Notes under the pieces: model-generated
Told to the model about the DNA's origin: nothing
What the model saw: only the letters and a program-made list of their open reading frames with translations
Database searches by the model: none
In this document: piece by piece, positions 43,850 through 52,560 of the stretch
How positions within the stretch are numbered: the first letter of the stretch is position 1
How the letters are laid out: each line of letters begins with the position of its first letter
Translations under genes and position numbers: made by a program
DNA from: an uncultured Bacilli bacterium
Lineage (GTDB): Bacteria > Bacillota_I > Bacilli_A > RF39 > UBA660
DNA: 64,000 bases
Assembly: GCA_910583945.1 (NCBI GenBank)
Contig: CAJTYF010000001.1
Coordinates: 124,001 to 188,000, forward strand
Direction: 5' to 3'

Positions 43850-45406
43850 ATGAAAAACAGAAAAAAATACATAAGCTATTTATTAGCTTTTTCTATTGGA
43901 CTAAATTCAAGCCAATCCACGTATTTTAGTACTAAAATAGAAGGGCAAGATTATTTTAAAGAATTTGAATCGCCAAAAGAGAAGTTTAAAGGCCATTTAA
44001 AAAAAATAAAGTTAGACGATTTAAAACAAAAAATAAGCCACTTAGAAGTTCATTATAACTATGAAAGCTTTTATCCAAAAGAGAACATAATTGATTTAAT
44101 AGTAGAAGAACAAAATCAAAAAGTCTGTACAAACCAAAACGATAATTTAAGTGAATTAGCAATCGAAATCATTCAAAATAGTTTACAAGATGAAAAAAGT
44201 GTTTTTATCCCAGTAGAAACAAAAAAGAAAGGGGGTAAAGAAGAAATTGAAAAAGATGCGAACATGCGAGTCGCTTTAAAAATGGCTTTAAAAAATGCGT
44301 TTAAATGTCCAAGCAATCAATTGGAAGACATGTGTCATATGAAAACCCTAAAAATCTTGAATCAAACCTTTGAAAACAAAAAGGTTTTAGCCAAGTACGA
44401 TGAGAAAAGCAATACAATTTATATAGATTATAACAAAATTGAAACTAATTTTCAAAATACTTCTCATTCAGATAAAAAGGAATTTATCTTTTACCTAGCA
44501 AGAAATCTAGAACATGAACTCAACCATTGCCGTGAATTTAAATGCGACTGTCGAAAGAATGAAAATTCAGTAACAAACATTGCTAGTTTTCGCGTTTTAA
44601 AATTTTTAATCGAAGCTTCCGCTGAATCGGGAACCTATAACTTTAATTCTGAAATCATGCACCAAATGACTTCTAAAGACTACTCTTACTATGACTATAG
44701 AAAAGAGGAGGCCAATCTCCTTTTTTTAGTGCTTTTTAAAGAAAACAAAACTTTAGAAGCGTATTACCAAACCATATTTAATAGCGATATACAAGGATTA
44801 TTCACCTATTTCGATATAGAAACAAGAGAAGAGGCAAGAACTTTTCTAAACATCACATATTCGATAGACGCTTTGTTAAAAGAAAATGATTTATATTACT
44901 ATTTAGCGGAACAATATGGAAACATTTATACAGAACAAGAAATCAAAGAAAAAATAGGGTATGCATACAAATTAGACATTTATAAAATCGCTTTAAAAGA
45001 TTTAATAGATGAAATATCTAAAAAGAAAATTGATTTAAACGAAACCCTCTACTTATACAATTTTTTAAAAAGCTACCTCTTAATCGATGCATCCACCTAT
45101 AAAGAAAACACATTTAACCTTAATCCAAGCTTTTTAGAAAGTATTAACCAATTGGAAAATTATTTTTACACATACATCAAAGAATACTTTAATACTACAG
45201 ATGAAAACATAAAAGAAATGGAAAAAAAGAGTCTTTATTCTTTTATAAATTTCAACCAAAATGAAACACAACTTGAAAGGGAAAACATTTTTCAAAACTT
45301 AGTTGAAAAATACCCATTACTCAAAACCATAGCGTGGACGCATTCTTCAACAGTATTTAATCTATTCGATAATCAACTCACATTAAAAAAAGAGTTAAAC
45401 TCTTAA
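43850..45406 (+). CDS. Exported protein with an HExxH motif
   Basis: A 518-residue protein with an N-terminal signal-like sequence (basic KNRKKYISYLLAFSIGLNS). In the middle, YLARNLEHELNHCREF holds an HExxH zinc-protease motif (HELNH, about residues 222-226), with a possible third ligand in LIEASAES about 30 residues later. The rest is helical and acidic. A secreted metallopeptidase is possible, but no known peptidase family was recognised. The ribosome site is GGAGG; it follows miaA by 17 bp. The end is convergent with the transglutaminase-like gene. Confidence 0.55.
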   Translation: MKNRKKYISYLLAFSIGLNSSQSTYFSTKIEGQDYFKEFESPKEKFKGHLKKIKLDDLKQKISHLEVHYNYESFYPKENIIDLIVEEQNQKVCTNQNDNLSELAIEIIQNSLQDEKSVFIPVETKKKGGKEEIEKDANMRVALKMALKNAFKCPSNQLEDMCHMKTLKILNQTFENKKVLAKYDEKSNTIYIDYNKIETNFQNTSHSDKKEFIFYLARNLEHELNHCREFKCDCRKNENSVTNIASFRVLKFLIEASAESGTYNFNSEIMHQMTSKDYSYYDYRKEEANLLFLVLFKENKTLEAYYQTIFNSDIQGLFTYFDIETREEARTFLNITYSIDALLKENDLYYYLAEQYGNIYTEQEIKEKIGYAYKLDIYKIALKDLIDEISKKKIDLNETLYLYNFLKSYLLIDASTYKENTFNLNPSFLESINQLENYFYTYIKEYFNTTDENIKEMEKKSLYSFINFNQNETQLERENIFQNLVEKYPLLKTIAWTHSSTVFNLFDNQLTLKKELNS

Positions 45407-45410
45407 CTCT
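45384..45410 (-). terminator. Terminator of the transglutaminase-like gene
   Basis: Read on the minus strand, AGAGTTAA and TTAACTCT pair around a GAGT loop and run into T residues. The hairpin overlaps the ends of both convergent genes. Confidence 0.65.
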
Positions 45411-46360
45411 GGATAAATACTTTTATTAAAAAGATGCTCTTTAACAATGACTTCTCCCTTTTGATCAATCGATTCAAGCTCAGATGTATTAATTAGAAAA
45501 TATTTATGTTGCAAATAATCTTTTCCATCATCACTAACAGGATCATCCCAAGTTAAATCCAAATGTAACCATTTTCCATCAAGGCATAAAGCATTCCATA
45601 CATGACCCGAAATATCCGTTTGCATCAGTTCAGTCGCCACTTTATAATTAGGAATCTTCATTTTTTCTAGAAAGAGTGCCATTGCATCCGTGTACCCATT
45701 ACAGGTTGCGTAGCCTTCAATTAAAGCACCATAAGCCTTATGAGATTGATACTTAGAATGATTTGTTTCATTCCTTTCAATATCGTATTTGGTGTGATTA
45801 ATAACATAATCATGAATCGTTTTAATCTTATCATAAGAAGTCATGGTTTCATTAATGATTGTCTCATAGATTTTAGTCACTTGTTCATCAATTGCTTTAA
45901 TTTCTTCTTTCGTATACAAATAATTAATTTTTATATTAATTTCTCCAGACTCTGAAATAATCGTTTGAATATTTGAAAAACCATTATAAGGATGCACAAA
46001 ATTATTAATGTAAGTTAACGTTTCAGGATCATTACTAATTTTTCCCACATCCTCTAAACACATTTTGTATTCACTAGGACAGTAAAACGTAAAATCCTCA
46101 AAACCGCTATTCGTAATCGTATAGTAAATATTTAAAATATCGTTGTAACTAAGAGGAACAAAATCATTCGTATTCTGGACAAAAATAAAAGAATCCGTTT
46201 TAAAATATGCGTTAGCATTTTCTACAACCACTGGAGGATTTTTCTCTAACGAAGCCGCAATTTTATCTGAAATCTTGTCTACATTTAAAAAAACAATTCC
46301 CAAAATAAAAATACAAAAAAGAAGTAAAAAATTTTTTTTAAGTAGTCTCATAATCATCAC
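45395..46360 (-). CDS. Membrane-anchored transglutaminase-like protein
   Basis: A 321-residue protein with an N-terminal membrane anchor (NFLLLFCIFILGIVFLNV). The C-terminal transglutaminase-like domain has the triad in order: cysteine in GYATCNGYTDAMALFLEK, histidine in SGHVWNALCLDGKWLHLD and aspartate in LTWDDP. Such proteins act outside the cell as peptidases or crosslinkers; in sporeformers they are often involved in cell-surface functions. The N-terminal region (about 40-170) is of unknown fold. It ends in a terminator that overlaps the convergent gene. Confidence 0.75.
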   Translation of the reverse strand: MMIMRLLKKNFLLLFCIFILGIVFLNVDKISDKIAASLEKNPPVVVENANAYFKTDSFIFVQNTNDFVPLSYNDILNIYYTITNSGFEDFTFYCPSEYKMCLEDVGKISNDPETLTYINNFVHPYNGFSNIQTIISESGEINIKINYLYTKEEIKAIDEQVTKIYETIINETMTSYDKIKTIHDYVINHTKYDIERNETNHSKYQSHKAYGALIEGYATCNGYTDAMALFLEKMKIPNYKVATELMQTDISGHVWNALCLDGKWLHLDLTWDDPVSDDGKDYLQHKYFLINTSELESIDQKGEVIVKEHLFNKSIYPELRV

Positions 46361-46385
46361 CTTAATTCATTCTATCAAAGAAATC

Positions 46386-46409
46386 AAAAAAAAAGAAGTG
46401 AATTACTTC
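46386..46409 (-). terminator. Terminator of rpsT
   Basis: On the minus strand GAAGT pairs with ACTTC around AATTC and is followed by nine T residues; it overlaps the rpsT stop codon. Confidence 0.65.
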
Positions 46410-46666
46410 ATTCCTTTTAATTTATTTGATAATCTAGATTTTTGTCTAGCAGCCGTATTCGATTTAATTAAACCTTTACTCACAGCATGATCGATATTTG
46501 TTTGCATGTCATTAAATAATTCAGTTGCTTTATCTTTATCATTTGCTTTGATTGCCATATCACAATTTTTAATTAAATTTTTAACTCTAGCTTTTAATTC
46601 ATGATTATTCTCTGTTTTCTTAGCAATAACCTTTACAGCTTTTTTTGAACTTTTAATATTAGGCAT
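46403..46666 (-). CDS. rpsT: Ribosomal protein S20
   Basis: An 87-residue basic protein of the 30S subunit starting MPNIKSSKKAVKV and containing HAVSKGLIKSNTAARQKSRL, both typical of S20. The ATG at 46666 follows an AAAGGAGA ribosome site; the frame upstream of it is not coding. Lone rpsT genes near gpr and sporulation genes are common in Bacilli. Confidence 0.95.
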   Translation of the reverse strand: MPNIKSSKKAVKVIAKKTENNHELKARVKNLIKNCDMAIKANDKDKATELFNDMQTNIDHAVSKGLIKSNTAARQKSRLSNKLKGMK

Positions 46667-46802
46667 AAAAATCTCCTTTCTTAAATTCATAATAAATTTT
46701 ACCAAATATAAAGGCTTTTTGCAAATATTTTCTACCATTTTTACTAAAAAGGTCCTCTAAAAAGACTTTAAATCCTAAAATAAAAAAAGAGTTTTTTTCT
46801 CA

Positions 46803-46832
46803 TTCATAAAATGTTAAAAAGAGAACATAATA
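46803..46832 (+). promoter_or_regulatory. Candidate forespore (sigma-G/F type) promoter of gpr
   Basis: TTCATAA at 46803-46809 and CATAATA at 46826-46832, 16 bp apart, resemble the -35 and -10 elements used by forespore sigma factors, and gpr is a known forespore gene. Assignment by pattern only. Confidence 0.4.
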
Positions 46833-46848
46833 AAAGCAAGGTGATAAG

Positions 46849-47592
46849 ATGAAACAACAACTTTTTTTAGATAACGCCATTGAAAAAATCAACCACAAAG
46901 AAAAAAATACCGTAACCAAAACATCAAACTATAAAACGACCCATTACTTAGTTTCTAAAGAAAATAAAAAAGAGTATAAAAAAGAAGTAGGCGATTACTT
47001 TGTCATTAGTTTTAAATACGAAACCATGTTTACCAAAACTTCCATTTTAACCAAAGAAGTCGAAAAAATCATTAAAAGCTTTTTAAAAAAATATCAAAAC
47101 AACGATAAAGTTTTAATCATAGGATTAGGCAACAAAGACGTCGACGCGGATGCTTTAGGTTATTTTGTAACCAATAAATTAATTGCCACTAACCATTATG
47201 AAGATTTTTTAACCATTCCTAAAATCGCTTTATTTAACCCTTCTGTAACTGAAAAAACGGGCATAAGTTCATATAAACTCATAGAAATGGTCGTAAAAGA
47301 CCTAAACCCTGATTGTATTATTATGATAGACTCCTTAAAAACCAACAACAAAGATTACTTAAATCAAGCTATTGAAATCAATGACACAGGTATTATTCCC
47401 GGAATCATTTTGAACTCTCCCAAAGAAATAAATAAAAAAACCTTTAACATTCCTGTATTATCTATTGGCGTACCCACATGCTTAGAAATCGAAAAAAATT
47501 TATACACATCAACCACTATTCATGAAGTCCTTTCCCTTTCTTCAACCATTATTTCAAACGCTTTAAATAACATTTTCATCAAAATCAAATAA
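46849..47592 (+). CDS. gpr: Germination protease Gpr, short form
   Basis: A 247-residue protein matching the spore protease GPR, which degrades small acid-soluble spore proteins on germination. It shows the VLIIGLGNKDVDADALG segment and PSVTEKTGI, with IDSLKT and a late TGIIPG stretch. B. subtilis GPR is about 370 residues, so this version lacks a large part of the C-terminal region; similar short forms may be normal in this lineage. An AAGGTG ribosome site precedes the ATG. spoIIP follows, as in Bacillus. Confidence 0.85.
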   Translation: MKQQLFLDNAIEKINHKEKNTVTKTSNYKTTHYLVSKENKKEYKKEVGDYFVISFKYETMFTKTSILTKEVEKIIKSFLKKYQNNDKVLIIGLGNKDVDADALGYFVTNKLIATNHYEDFLTIPKIALFNPSVTEKTGISSYKLIEMVVKDLNPDCIIMIDSLKTNNKDYLNQAIEINDTGIIPGIILNSPKEINKKTFNIPVLSIGVPTCLEIEKNLYTSTTIHEVLSLSSTIISNALNNIFIKIK

Positions 47593-47663
47593 ATCAGAAA
47601 AAGAAGGGTTTTTTCAACATTTTTTTTGCCCTAAGCGACTTATAATTAATAGGGTGATAAAAA

Positions 47664-48614
47664 ATGAAACGCTTTAAAACCAAAAGAAAATTAAAATTCA
47701 GGTATAAGTTAACCTTAAACTTAATCATTGTCTTTGTAACCTTTGTAACCATTTTTAAATTCCTGTACAACAAATTTTTAATTCACATGAATAATGAAAA
47801 CTTAATCAATTATTTAGTAGATTACAACTTAAACACCAAAAAAAATCATCCTTTGATCTTTGACTTAATGAACTTAAACAGCACCGATTTCTTACTCAAA
47901 TACACATTAGGGGTTGAAGCAAACAAAATGGAAGAAAACGAAGAAAAAGTAGGATTTGAAGCTGATTACATCGAAGACCCTTATCAAACAGAAATAAAAG
48001 AACCCATTCTTTATATATACAACACTCATCAAACTGAAGGGTATCAAAAAACCAATAATGCTTCTTATAACATCACACCTAGTGTATTAATGGCGAGTTA
48101 CATCTTAAGAGAATCTTTAAACGACTTAGGCATTCCAGCTCTAGTAGAAACCAACGATATCTCAGAAATCTTAAAAGTACACAATTGGAAATATTCCTAT
48201 TCGTATGCCGCGAGTAAATTGCTCATCAAAGACGCTATGCAAAAAAATCCCACTCTAAACTATTTTATTGACTTACATCGTGACGCCACCTCTTATGAAG
48301 CCTCAACCACCACCATCGAAGACAAAAAATACGCTAAAATTTTATTTGTGATTGGAAAAGACCATCCTAACTACGAAAAAAACTTAAAATTTGCCAACAC
48401 CTTAAACGATTACTTAAAAACGAATTACCCAAGCCTAACCAGAGGGATAGCTTTAAAAAGTGGTAAAGGGGTAAATGGCATCTACAACCAAGACGTAAGT
48501 GAAAATACCCTTTTAATCGAATTAGGAGGGCAATACAACTCCATTGTAGAAGTAAACAATACCATTAGCATTTTAACAAAAGCCCTTTATGCCTACATTA
48601 AAGGAGAACTATGA
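47664..48614 (+). CDS. spoIIP: Stage II sporulation protein P
   Basis: A 316-residue SpoIIP, the amidase/endopeptidase that with SpoIID and SpoIIM drives engulfment. After a basic N-terminus and one membrane helix (LTLNLIIVFVTFVTIFKFLY), the catalytic domain shows ILYIYNTHQTEGY, FIDLHRDA and LLIELGGQYN, the conserved histidine and glutamate segments of the family. It is downstream of gpr, as in B. subtilis, and overlaps the next gene by four bases. Confidence 0.93.
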   Translation: MKRFKTKRKLKFRYKLTLNLIIVFVTFVTIFKFLYNKFLIHMNNENLINYLVDYNLNTKKNHPLIFDLMNLNSTDFLLKYTLGVEANKMEENEEKVGFEADYIEDPYQTEIKEPILYIYNTHQTEGYQKTNNASYNITPSVLMASYILRESLNDLGIPALVETNDISEILKVHNWKYSYSYAASKLLIKDAMQKNPTLNYFIDLHRDATSYEASTTTIEDKKYAKILFVIGKDHPNYEKNLKFANTLNDYLKTNYPSLTRGIALKSGKGVNGIYNQDVSENTLLIELGGQYNSIVEVNNTISILTKALYAYIKGEL

Positions 48615-48937
48615 AAAAGAAAAATAAAAACTATTTCTTTAAAACATTAAGTTTACTTTTTTTACTATTTATTAGTCTATACATCGCGATGGAAAGTGGG
48701 TATTACGAAGCCAAACTCTCTAAAAAAACCACCATGACAGAAGAAAGTATAAAAAAATTTGAAGAAGATATAAAAAATGGAAATCCCATTGACTTAGAAT
48801 CTTATACTTATAATGAAGCTCAAGACTACAGCAACAACACCACCAACATGGCTATATTTATTGGAGAAAACATTGAAAAATTTATGACCAACGGTATAAA
48901 TGAAATCTTTGACTTTCTAAAATCTTTAGTCACCTAA
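48611..48937 (+). CDS. Small membrane protein coupled to spoIIP
   Basis: A 108-residue protein with one N-terminal membrane segment (FFKTLSLLFLLFISLYIA) and an acidic external region (YEAKLSKKTTMTEESIKKFE, then GNPIDLESYT). It overlaps the spoIIP stop (ATGA) and is therefore translated with it, which suggests a sporulation role in engulfment. I recall similar small genes after spoIIP in other clostridial and Mollicutes-related sporulators, but cannot name one. Confidence 0.6.
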   Translation: MKKKNKNYFFKTLSLLFLLFISLYIAMESGYYEAKLSKKTTMTEESIKKFEEDIKNGNPIDLESYTYNEAQDYSNNTTNMAIFIGENIEKFMTNGINEIFDFLKSLVT

Positions 48938-48976
48938 AAAAATTTATAAATCTTTTTTATCATTTATAAATTCTTT
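48936..48976. terminator. Terminator at the 3' end of sigK
   Basis: AATTTATAAAT at 48941-48951 and ATTTATAAATT at 48962-48972 form a perfect 11-bp stem; on the minus strand it ends in seven T residues and overlaps the last sigK codons, and on the plus strand T residues follow as well. Confidence 0.7.
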
Positions 48977-49315
48977 TAACATTTTAGTAAGCGCTCTTTT
49001 TTCAATTCTAGAAACATAACTTCTAGATATCTTTAAATCATGAGCAATCTCTTTTTGGGTTTGTTCTTTCGTATTACAAAGTCCATACCTTTTAATAATA
49101 ATTTCTTTTTCTCGTTTATTTAACAAATCGAGATAACGATTTAATAAAGAAATATTGTCTTTAGTATGTATAATCTCCGCAAAATCCTTGGTATTATCTT
49201 TTAAAACATCAATTAAATTAATTTCATTTCCATCTTTGTCATACCCTATGGAATCATTTAAAGAGACATCACAACCTCTTTTTTTATTGCTTCTAAAATA
49301 CATCAAAATCTCGTT
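48944..49315 (-). CDS. sigK: Sigma-K, 3' part (gene split by a skin-like element)
   Basis: Encodes the C-terminal 123 residues of the late mother-cell sigma factor: NEILMYFRSNKKRGCDVSLN, the region 3/4 junction DSIGYDKDGNEINLIDVL, and the region 4 helix-turn-helix KEQTQKEIAHDLKISRSYVS. It has no start codon of its own in the right place. The N-terminal half is at 58913-59254 on the same strand. Joining at the AAA core restores CIEN-EILM, matching B. subtilis SigK. The predicted whole protein is 231 residues, close to mature-length SigK. Confidence 0.93.
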   Translation of the reverse strand, partial: NEILMYFRSNKKRGCDVSLNDSIGYDKDGNEINLIDVLKDNTKDFAEIIHTKDNISLLNRYLDLLNKREKEIIIKRYGLCNTKEQTQKEIAHDLKISRSYVSRIEKRALTKMLKEFINDKKDL

Positions 49316-51062
49316 TGCTGTCTTCACCTGTTGGAAATCCTGATATTCTTAATACATCACTTGTTTTATTACAAGCACATACATCTTTATCTTGTAGTGT
49401 TCTAGCTCCTATAAAGTTAATTGTAATATCCTCTCCATCAGTTGTTACAGAGCTTACAAGAAGCTTTATTAGGTTTCTTTTGGTATTTAAGTCTAATTCG
49501 TTAAATTCGTTAAAATAGGTATCTAAAACGTTTAATAAAAGGTCAGCAGTATCTTTATCGTTTATTTCTTCATAATTGGTATTTGTTAGATCCTTTATTT
49601 GTTTTTCTATCTTTAAATTTTGTTCTTTTAAAGATTTTATTTCTTTAGAAATATCATCTAATAAATCAATATCTACATATTTTATTTTATCGAGTAAGGA
49701 AGATATATCTTTTTCATTTTTTGTAAGTGATGTTCTTAAAGCTTTTAACTCCTCATTGTTTTTATATTCTTCTGTAAATGTATTTTTAGATATTTCTTTT
49801 AATGATTGATAGAATAGAGATTTAGGATTAGCAAGTTCTTTTATTTTTTCCATAACTAAATCATCTGCTTCTAATCCATTAATATTTTTACATTGACACT
49901 TTTGTTTTCTGCTTTTATCTTTTAACTCACACATATAATCGAATCTTCTTCTACCATCTTCACTAATAGTTTTATTTTTTAGTTTAGGTCGCATGAAAGA
50001 TCCACAATGAGAACACCTTATAAGCCCTGAAAGTAGAGAATTACTAGCAGATGGTTTGCGATACCTCATATCACTATTTTTTAGGATTAATTCTTGAATT
50101 TCTACCCATTCCTTACCACTAACAACTCCTTTATGTTTTCCAATAGAAATAATCCAATCTTCTACATCTCTTTTGATAACGACTTTATTTTTTCCTTTGT
50201 GTTCTGTTTTATTGTAAACCATTAAACCATGATCCCCATTAAAATCTTTTTCTTCTGCATAAATCTCTACATCAAACGTTTTAAAGTATTCTAGTGTGTC
50301 TTTATCAGCATAAGCATAAACAGGATTCGTTAATATATTTTTTAATCCCCAACGTGAAAAATACTTATCATTTTTAGTTTTTATATCATGTTGAATCGTA
50401 TAAGTTTCTAATTTAGTTAAAGATTTTAATTCTAACATTTTTTTAAATAGAGTAATTATAATAGGCATTTCTTCATTTTCTGTAAGTTTAAATAATTTAC
50501 GTTTTTTTCCATCTATTGTAATATGTTCTATTTGTTCTGAATCAAAACCTGTAGGAGTATTCCCCCCAAGCCAACGACCAGTTTTAGCAAGATCTATCAT
50601 ATTATCTCTTATACGTTCAGCAGTAGTATCTCTTTCTAATTGAGCAAATACAGAACTCATAAACATCATAGCACGACCACTAGGGGTTACGTTTTCTATA
50701 TTTTCAGTAGCTGATAAAAAGACAACTCCATAATTATCTAATTCTGTTACTAAATTACTAAAATCAGTTACATTACGACTAATTCTATCTAATCTATAAA
50801 AAGCTATGATTTTAATTTTATTATCTCTAATATCTTTTAACATTTTTTGAAAAGCAGGGCGATTCATGTTATAACCAGTAAATCCTTCATCTTCATAGAC
50901 AATAATATCATTATCTAAATCTATATCATCAAATTGAAAAGCGATTTTCTTTTTACACATTTCTATTTGATTCTTGGTGCTTTCTCCTTTACCTGTATAT
51001 TTTGATTTTCTAGAGTAGATTGCTATTTTACGATCATCTTTTTTCTTATTCGTACTTTTCAT
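49293..51062 (-). CDS. Large serine recombinase (SpoIVCA-like) of the skin-like element
   Basis: A 589-residue large serine recombinase: catalytic domain with IYSRKS (Ser20) and YRLDRISRNVTDF, recombinase domain with GRWLGGNTPTGF, a zinc ribbon (IRCSHCGSFMRPK) and a coiled coil (about 440-500). It should excise the element, the counterpart of B. subtilis SpoIVCA. Its last seven codons cross the attachment core at 49314-49316, so its C-terminus changes on excision. On the minus strand a TATACT box lies about 50 bp before the start; no second recombination gene is present. Confidence 0.93.
   Translation of the reverse strand: MKSTNKKKDDRKIAIYSRKSKYTGKGESTKNQIEMCKKKIAFQFDDIDLDNDIIVYEDEGFTGYNMNRPAFQKMLKDIRDNKIKIIAFYRLDRISRNVTDFSNLVTELDNYGVVFLSATENIENVTPSGRAMMFMSSVFAQLERDTTAERIRDNMIDLAKTGRWLGGNTPTGFDSEQIEHITIDGKKRKLFKLTENEEMPIIITLFKKMLELKSLTKLETYTIQHDIKTKNDKYFSRWGLKNILTNPVYAYADKDTLEYFKTFDVEIYAEEKDFNGDHGLMVYNKTEHKGKNKVVIKRDVEDWIISIGKHKGVVSGKEWVEIQELILKNSDMRYRKPSASNSLLSGLIRCSHCGSFMRPKLKNKTISEDGRRRFDYMCELKDKSRKQKCQCKNINGLEADDLVMEKIKELANPKSLFYQSLKEISKNTFTEEYKNNEELKALRTSLTKNEKDISSLLDKIKYVDIDLLDDISKEIKSLKEQNLKIEKQIKDLTNTNYEEINDKDTADLLLNVLDTYFNEFNELDLNTKRNLIKLLVSSVTTDGEDITINFIGARTLQDKDVCACNKTSDVLRISGFPTGEDSKRDFDVF
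49313..49318 (-). other. Attachment site, sigK 3' side (core AAA)
   Basis: Minus-strand GCAAAC with core AAA at 49314-49316. The phase of the sigK frame here (GCA AAC GAG ATT) matches GAA AAT on the other side, so exchange within the AAA joins GAA to AAC and rebuilds sigK without a scar. Confidence 0.8.
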
Positions 51063-51147
51063 AATTTCAATTCCTTTCCAACATGTATCAACTTAATATA
51101 GTATATCACAAAAGTGAAATAATAGATAGATTAAAGCAAAAGAAAAA

Positions 51148-51167
51148 GACTTTTATTTTATAAAGTC
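51148..51167 (-). terminator. Terminator after the lipoprotein gene
   Basis: On the minus strand GACTTTA pairs with TAAAAGTC and is followed by T residues; it separates the lipoprotein unit from the recombinase. Confidence 0.55.
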
Positions 51168-51178
51168 CAATTCTATCA

Positions 51179-51985
51179 TTATTTAACTAGAGATTTATCT
51201 ATTGTTATTACTGGTCTAATTCCAATACTAATATCTTTTGAATCAATAGTAGTAGGACTTAAGAATCCTAAATAAACTCTATAAGCTGTTTTATAACTAT
51301 CATTTGAATAAGCTGTACTAGTCCAATAAGAACTACCACCCTCATTGAAGCAACCATAATTTTTACAATCGCTTTGTGTTCTATCAAATAACCATCCATA
51401 TTGGCATTTAGGAGTAGAGTCTCTATCAAATTTACAAGTAGATTTGTCAAAATAAATATCTCCATTTTGATTTGATGAGGTATCTTTTACAATTTCTTTG
51501 ATTTCTTCTCCAGAGATTAATCTTGCTTTATATCCTTTATAATCTATTGTGTAATTGATTTCTCCCAAATTTAATGTATATTGATCTTTTCGATCATCTA
51601 CACCAGTCCATTTTTTAGTATTTTCTTTTAATGTTGTTAGTAATTCATCACTTGGACCATTTACTAGATTTTCTCTAGTATTCCAAGCAATAGAGTTAGA
51701 TATATTATGATCTAAAAGAAGATTAACAGTTTTATCTCCATTATCACTATATAAATACCATTTTAAACAACCATTAGTATTTGAACGTTCGCTATTTTCT
51801 TCTTTATAATCATTACATATCTTTCCAGTTTCTGCATTAAAATAAATTGTTTCAGCTTCACTATAATATTCTACTTTCTTATTATTTCCATTATCAATTC
51901 CACCACTAGAATTTTCTTTATCTCCACAACCTGTTAGCATTAAAGCCATAATCATAATTAAACTTAAATATTTTACATTTTTCAT
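51179..51985 (-). CDS. Lipoprotein with a C-terminal surface domain
   Basis: A 268-residue lipoprotein: the signal MKNVKYLSLIMIMALMLTGC ends in a lipobox (LTGC). After a serine/glycine spacer, the mature part ends in WTSTAYSNDSYKTAYRVYLG and ISIGIRPVITI, a pattern seen in Bacteroidetes/Firmicutes surface lipoproteins with a WxS..YRV..GIRPVI domain. Its signal sequence is nearly the same as that of the next gene, suggesting duplication. It is cargo of the sigK element; a role in spore or cell surface is conceivable but not shown. Confidence 0.65.
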   Translation of the reverse strand: MKNVKYLSLIMIMALMLTGCGDKENSSGGIDNGNNKKVEYYSEAETIYFNAETGKICNDYKEENSERSNTNGCLKWYLYSDNGDKTVNLLLDHNISNSIAWNTRENLVNGPSDELLTTLKENTKKWTGVDDRKDQYTLNLGEINYTIDYKGYKARLISGEEIKEIVKDTSSNQNGDIYFDKSTCKFDRDSTPKCQYGWLFDRTQSDCKNYGCFNEGGSSYWTSTAYSNDSYKTAYRVYLGFLSPTTIDSKDISIGIRPVITIDKSLVK

Positions 51986-52005
51986 TTTCTATTCTTCCTT
52001 TCTTT

Positions 52006-52539
52006 TTATAATTCAGATGTATTAATTGTTTGATCTGAATTTGTACTAATTAATTGATATACGTTTAAAGTAGCATAATCTTTGTTGTAATCATCTATAA
52101 AAAGCATTTGAGTAGTTGATTTATCGCAATCATCTTTACACCACATACTAGATACTTTTATTTTTGTTTTTTCTCCTGCTTTTAAACTTATTGTTTCTTT
52201 TCCTCTAATTGCAAATGATCTTCCATTAGAATCTTTTAAGAAAAGCATATAACCAATATTATCTATCGTTTCTTTGGATGTATTTTTTATAGTAAATTCA
52301 TATTCCACATCTCCAGCAAGTGTTTTATTATTATTTACTTTATTTTCTTTATGTTTTAATTTAATTCCACTAACAGAAACTTTATCAAAATTTTTCACTT
52401 CGTTAAACGTATAATAATTGTATTCTGCTGATGTAGGATGTACTACATTAGCCAAAACTACCTTTTCAGAACTGCCACCACAACCTGTTAGCATGAAAGC
52501 TATTATCATAATTAGACTTAAATATTTTATCTTTTTCAT
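52006..52539 (-). CDS. Lipoprotein with an immunoglobulin-like fold
   Basis: A 177-residue lipoprotein with a signal and lipobox (LTGC) almost identical to the preceding gene. The mature part (VEYEFTIKNTSKETIDNIGY, then AGEKTKIKVSSMWCK) looks like a single beta-sandwich domain of the FxLYD type. Cysteines CKDDC may form a disulfide. Cargo of the element; probably co-transcribed with the other lipoprotein and the membrane protein upstream. Confidence 0.6.
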   Translation of the reverse strand: MKKIKYLSLIMIIAFMLTGCGGSSEKVVLANVVHPTSAEYNYYTFNEVKNFDKVSVSGIKLKHKENKVNNNKTLAGDVEYEFTIKNTSKETIDNIGYMLFLKDSNGRSFAIRGKETISLKAGEKTKIKVSSMWCKDDCDKSTTQMLFIDDYNKDYATLNVYQLISTNSDQTINTSEL

Positions 52540-52560
52540 TTTCTTTTACCTCTTTCTTTT

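Noticed and set aside
48944..49327. A free-standing small sigma factor starting at the GTG at 49327
   Set aside because: The first codons belong to the recombinase end, and the other half of sigK is 9.6 kb away with a matching junction.
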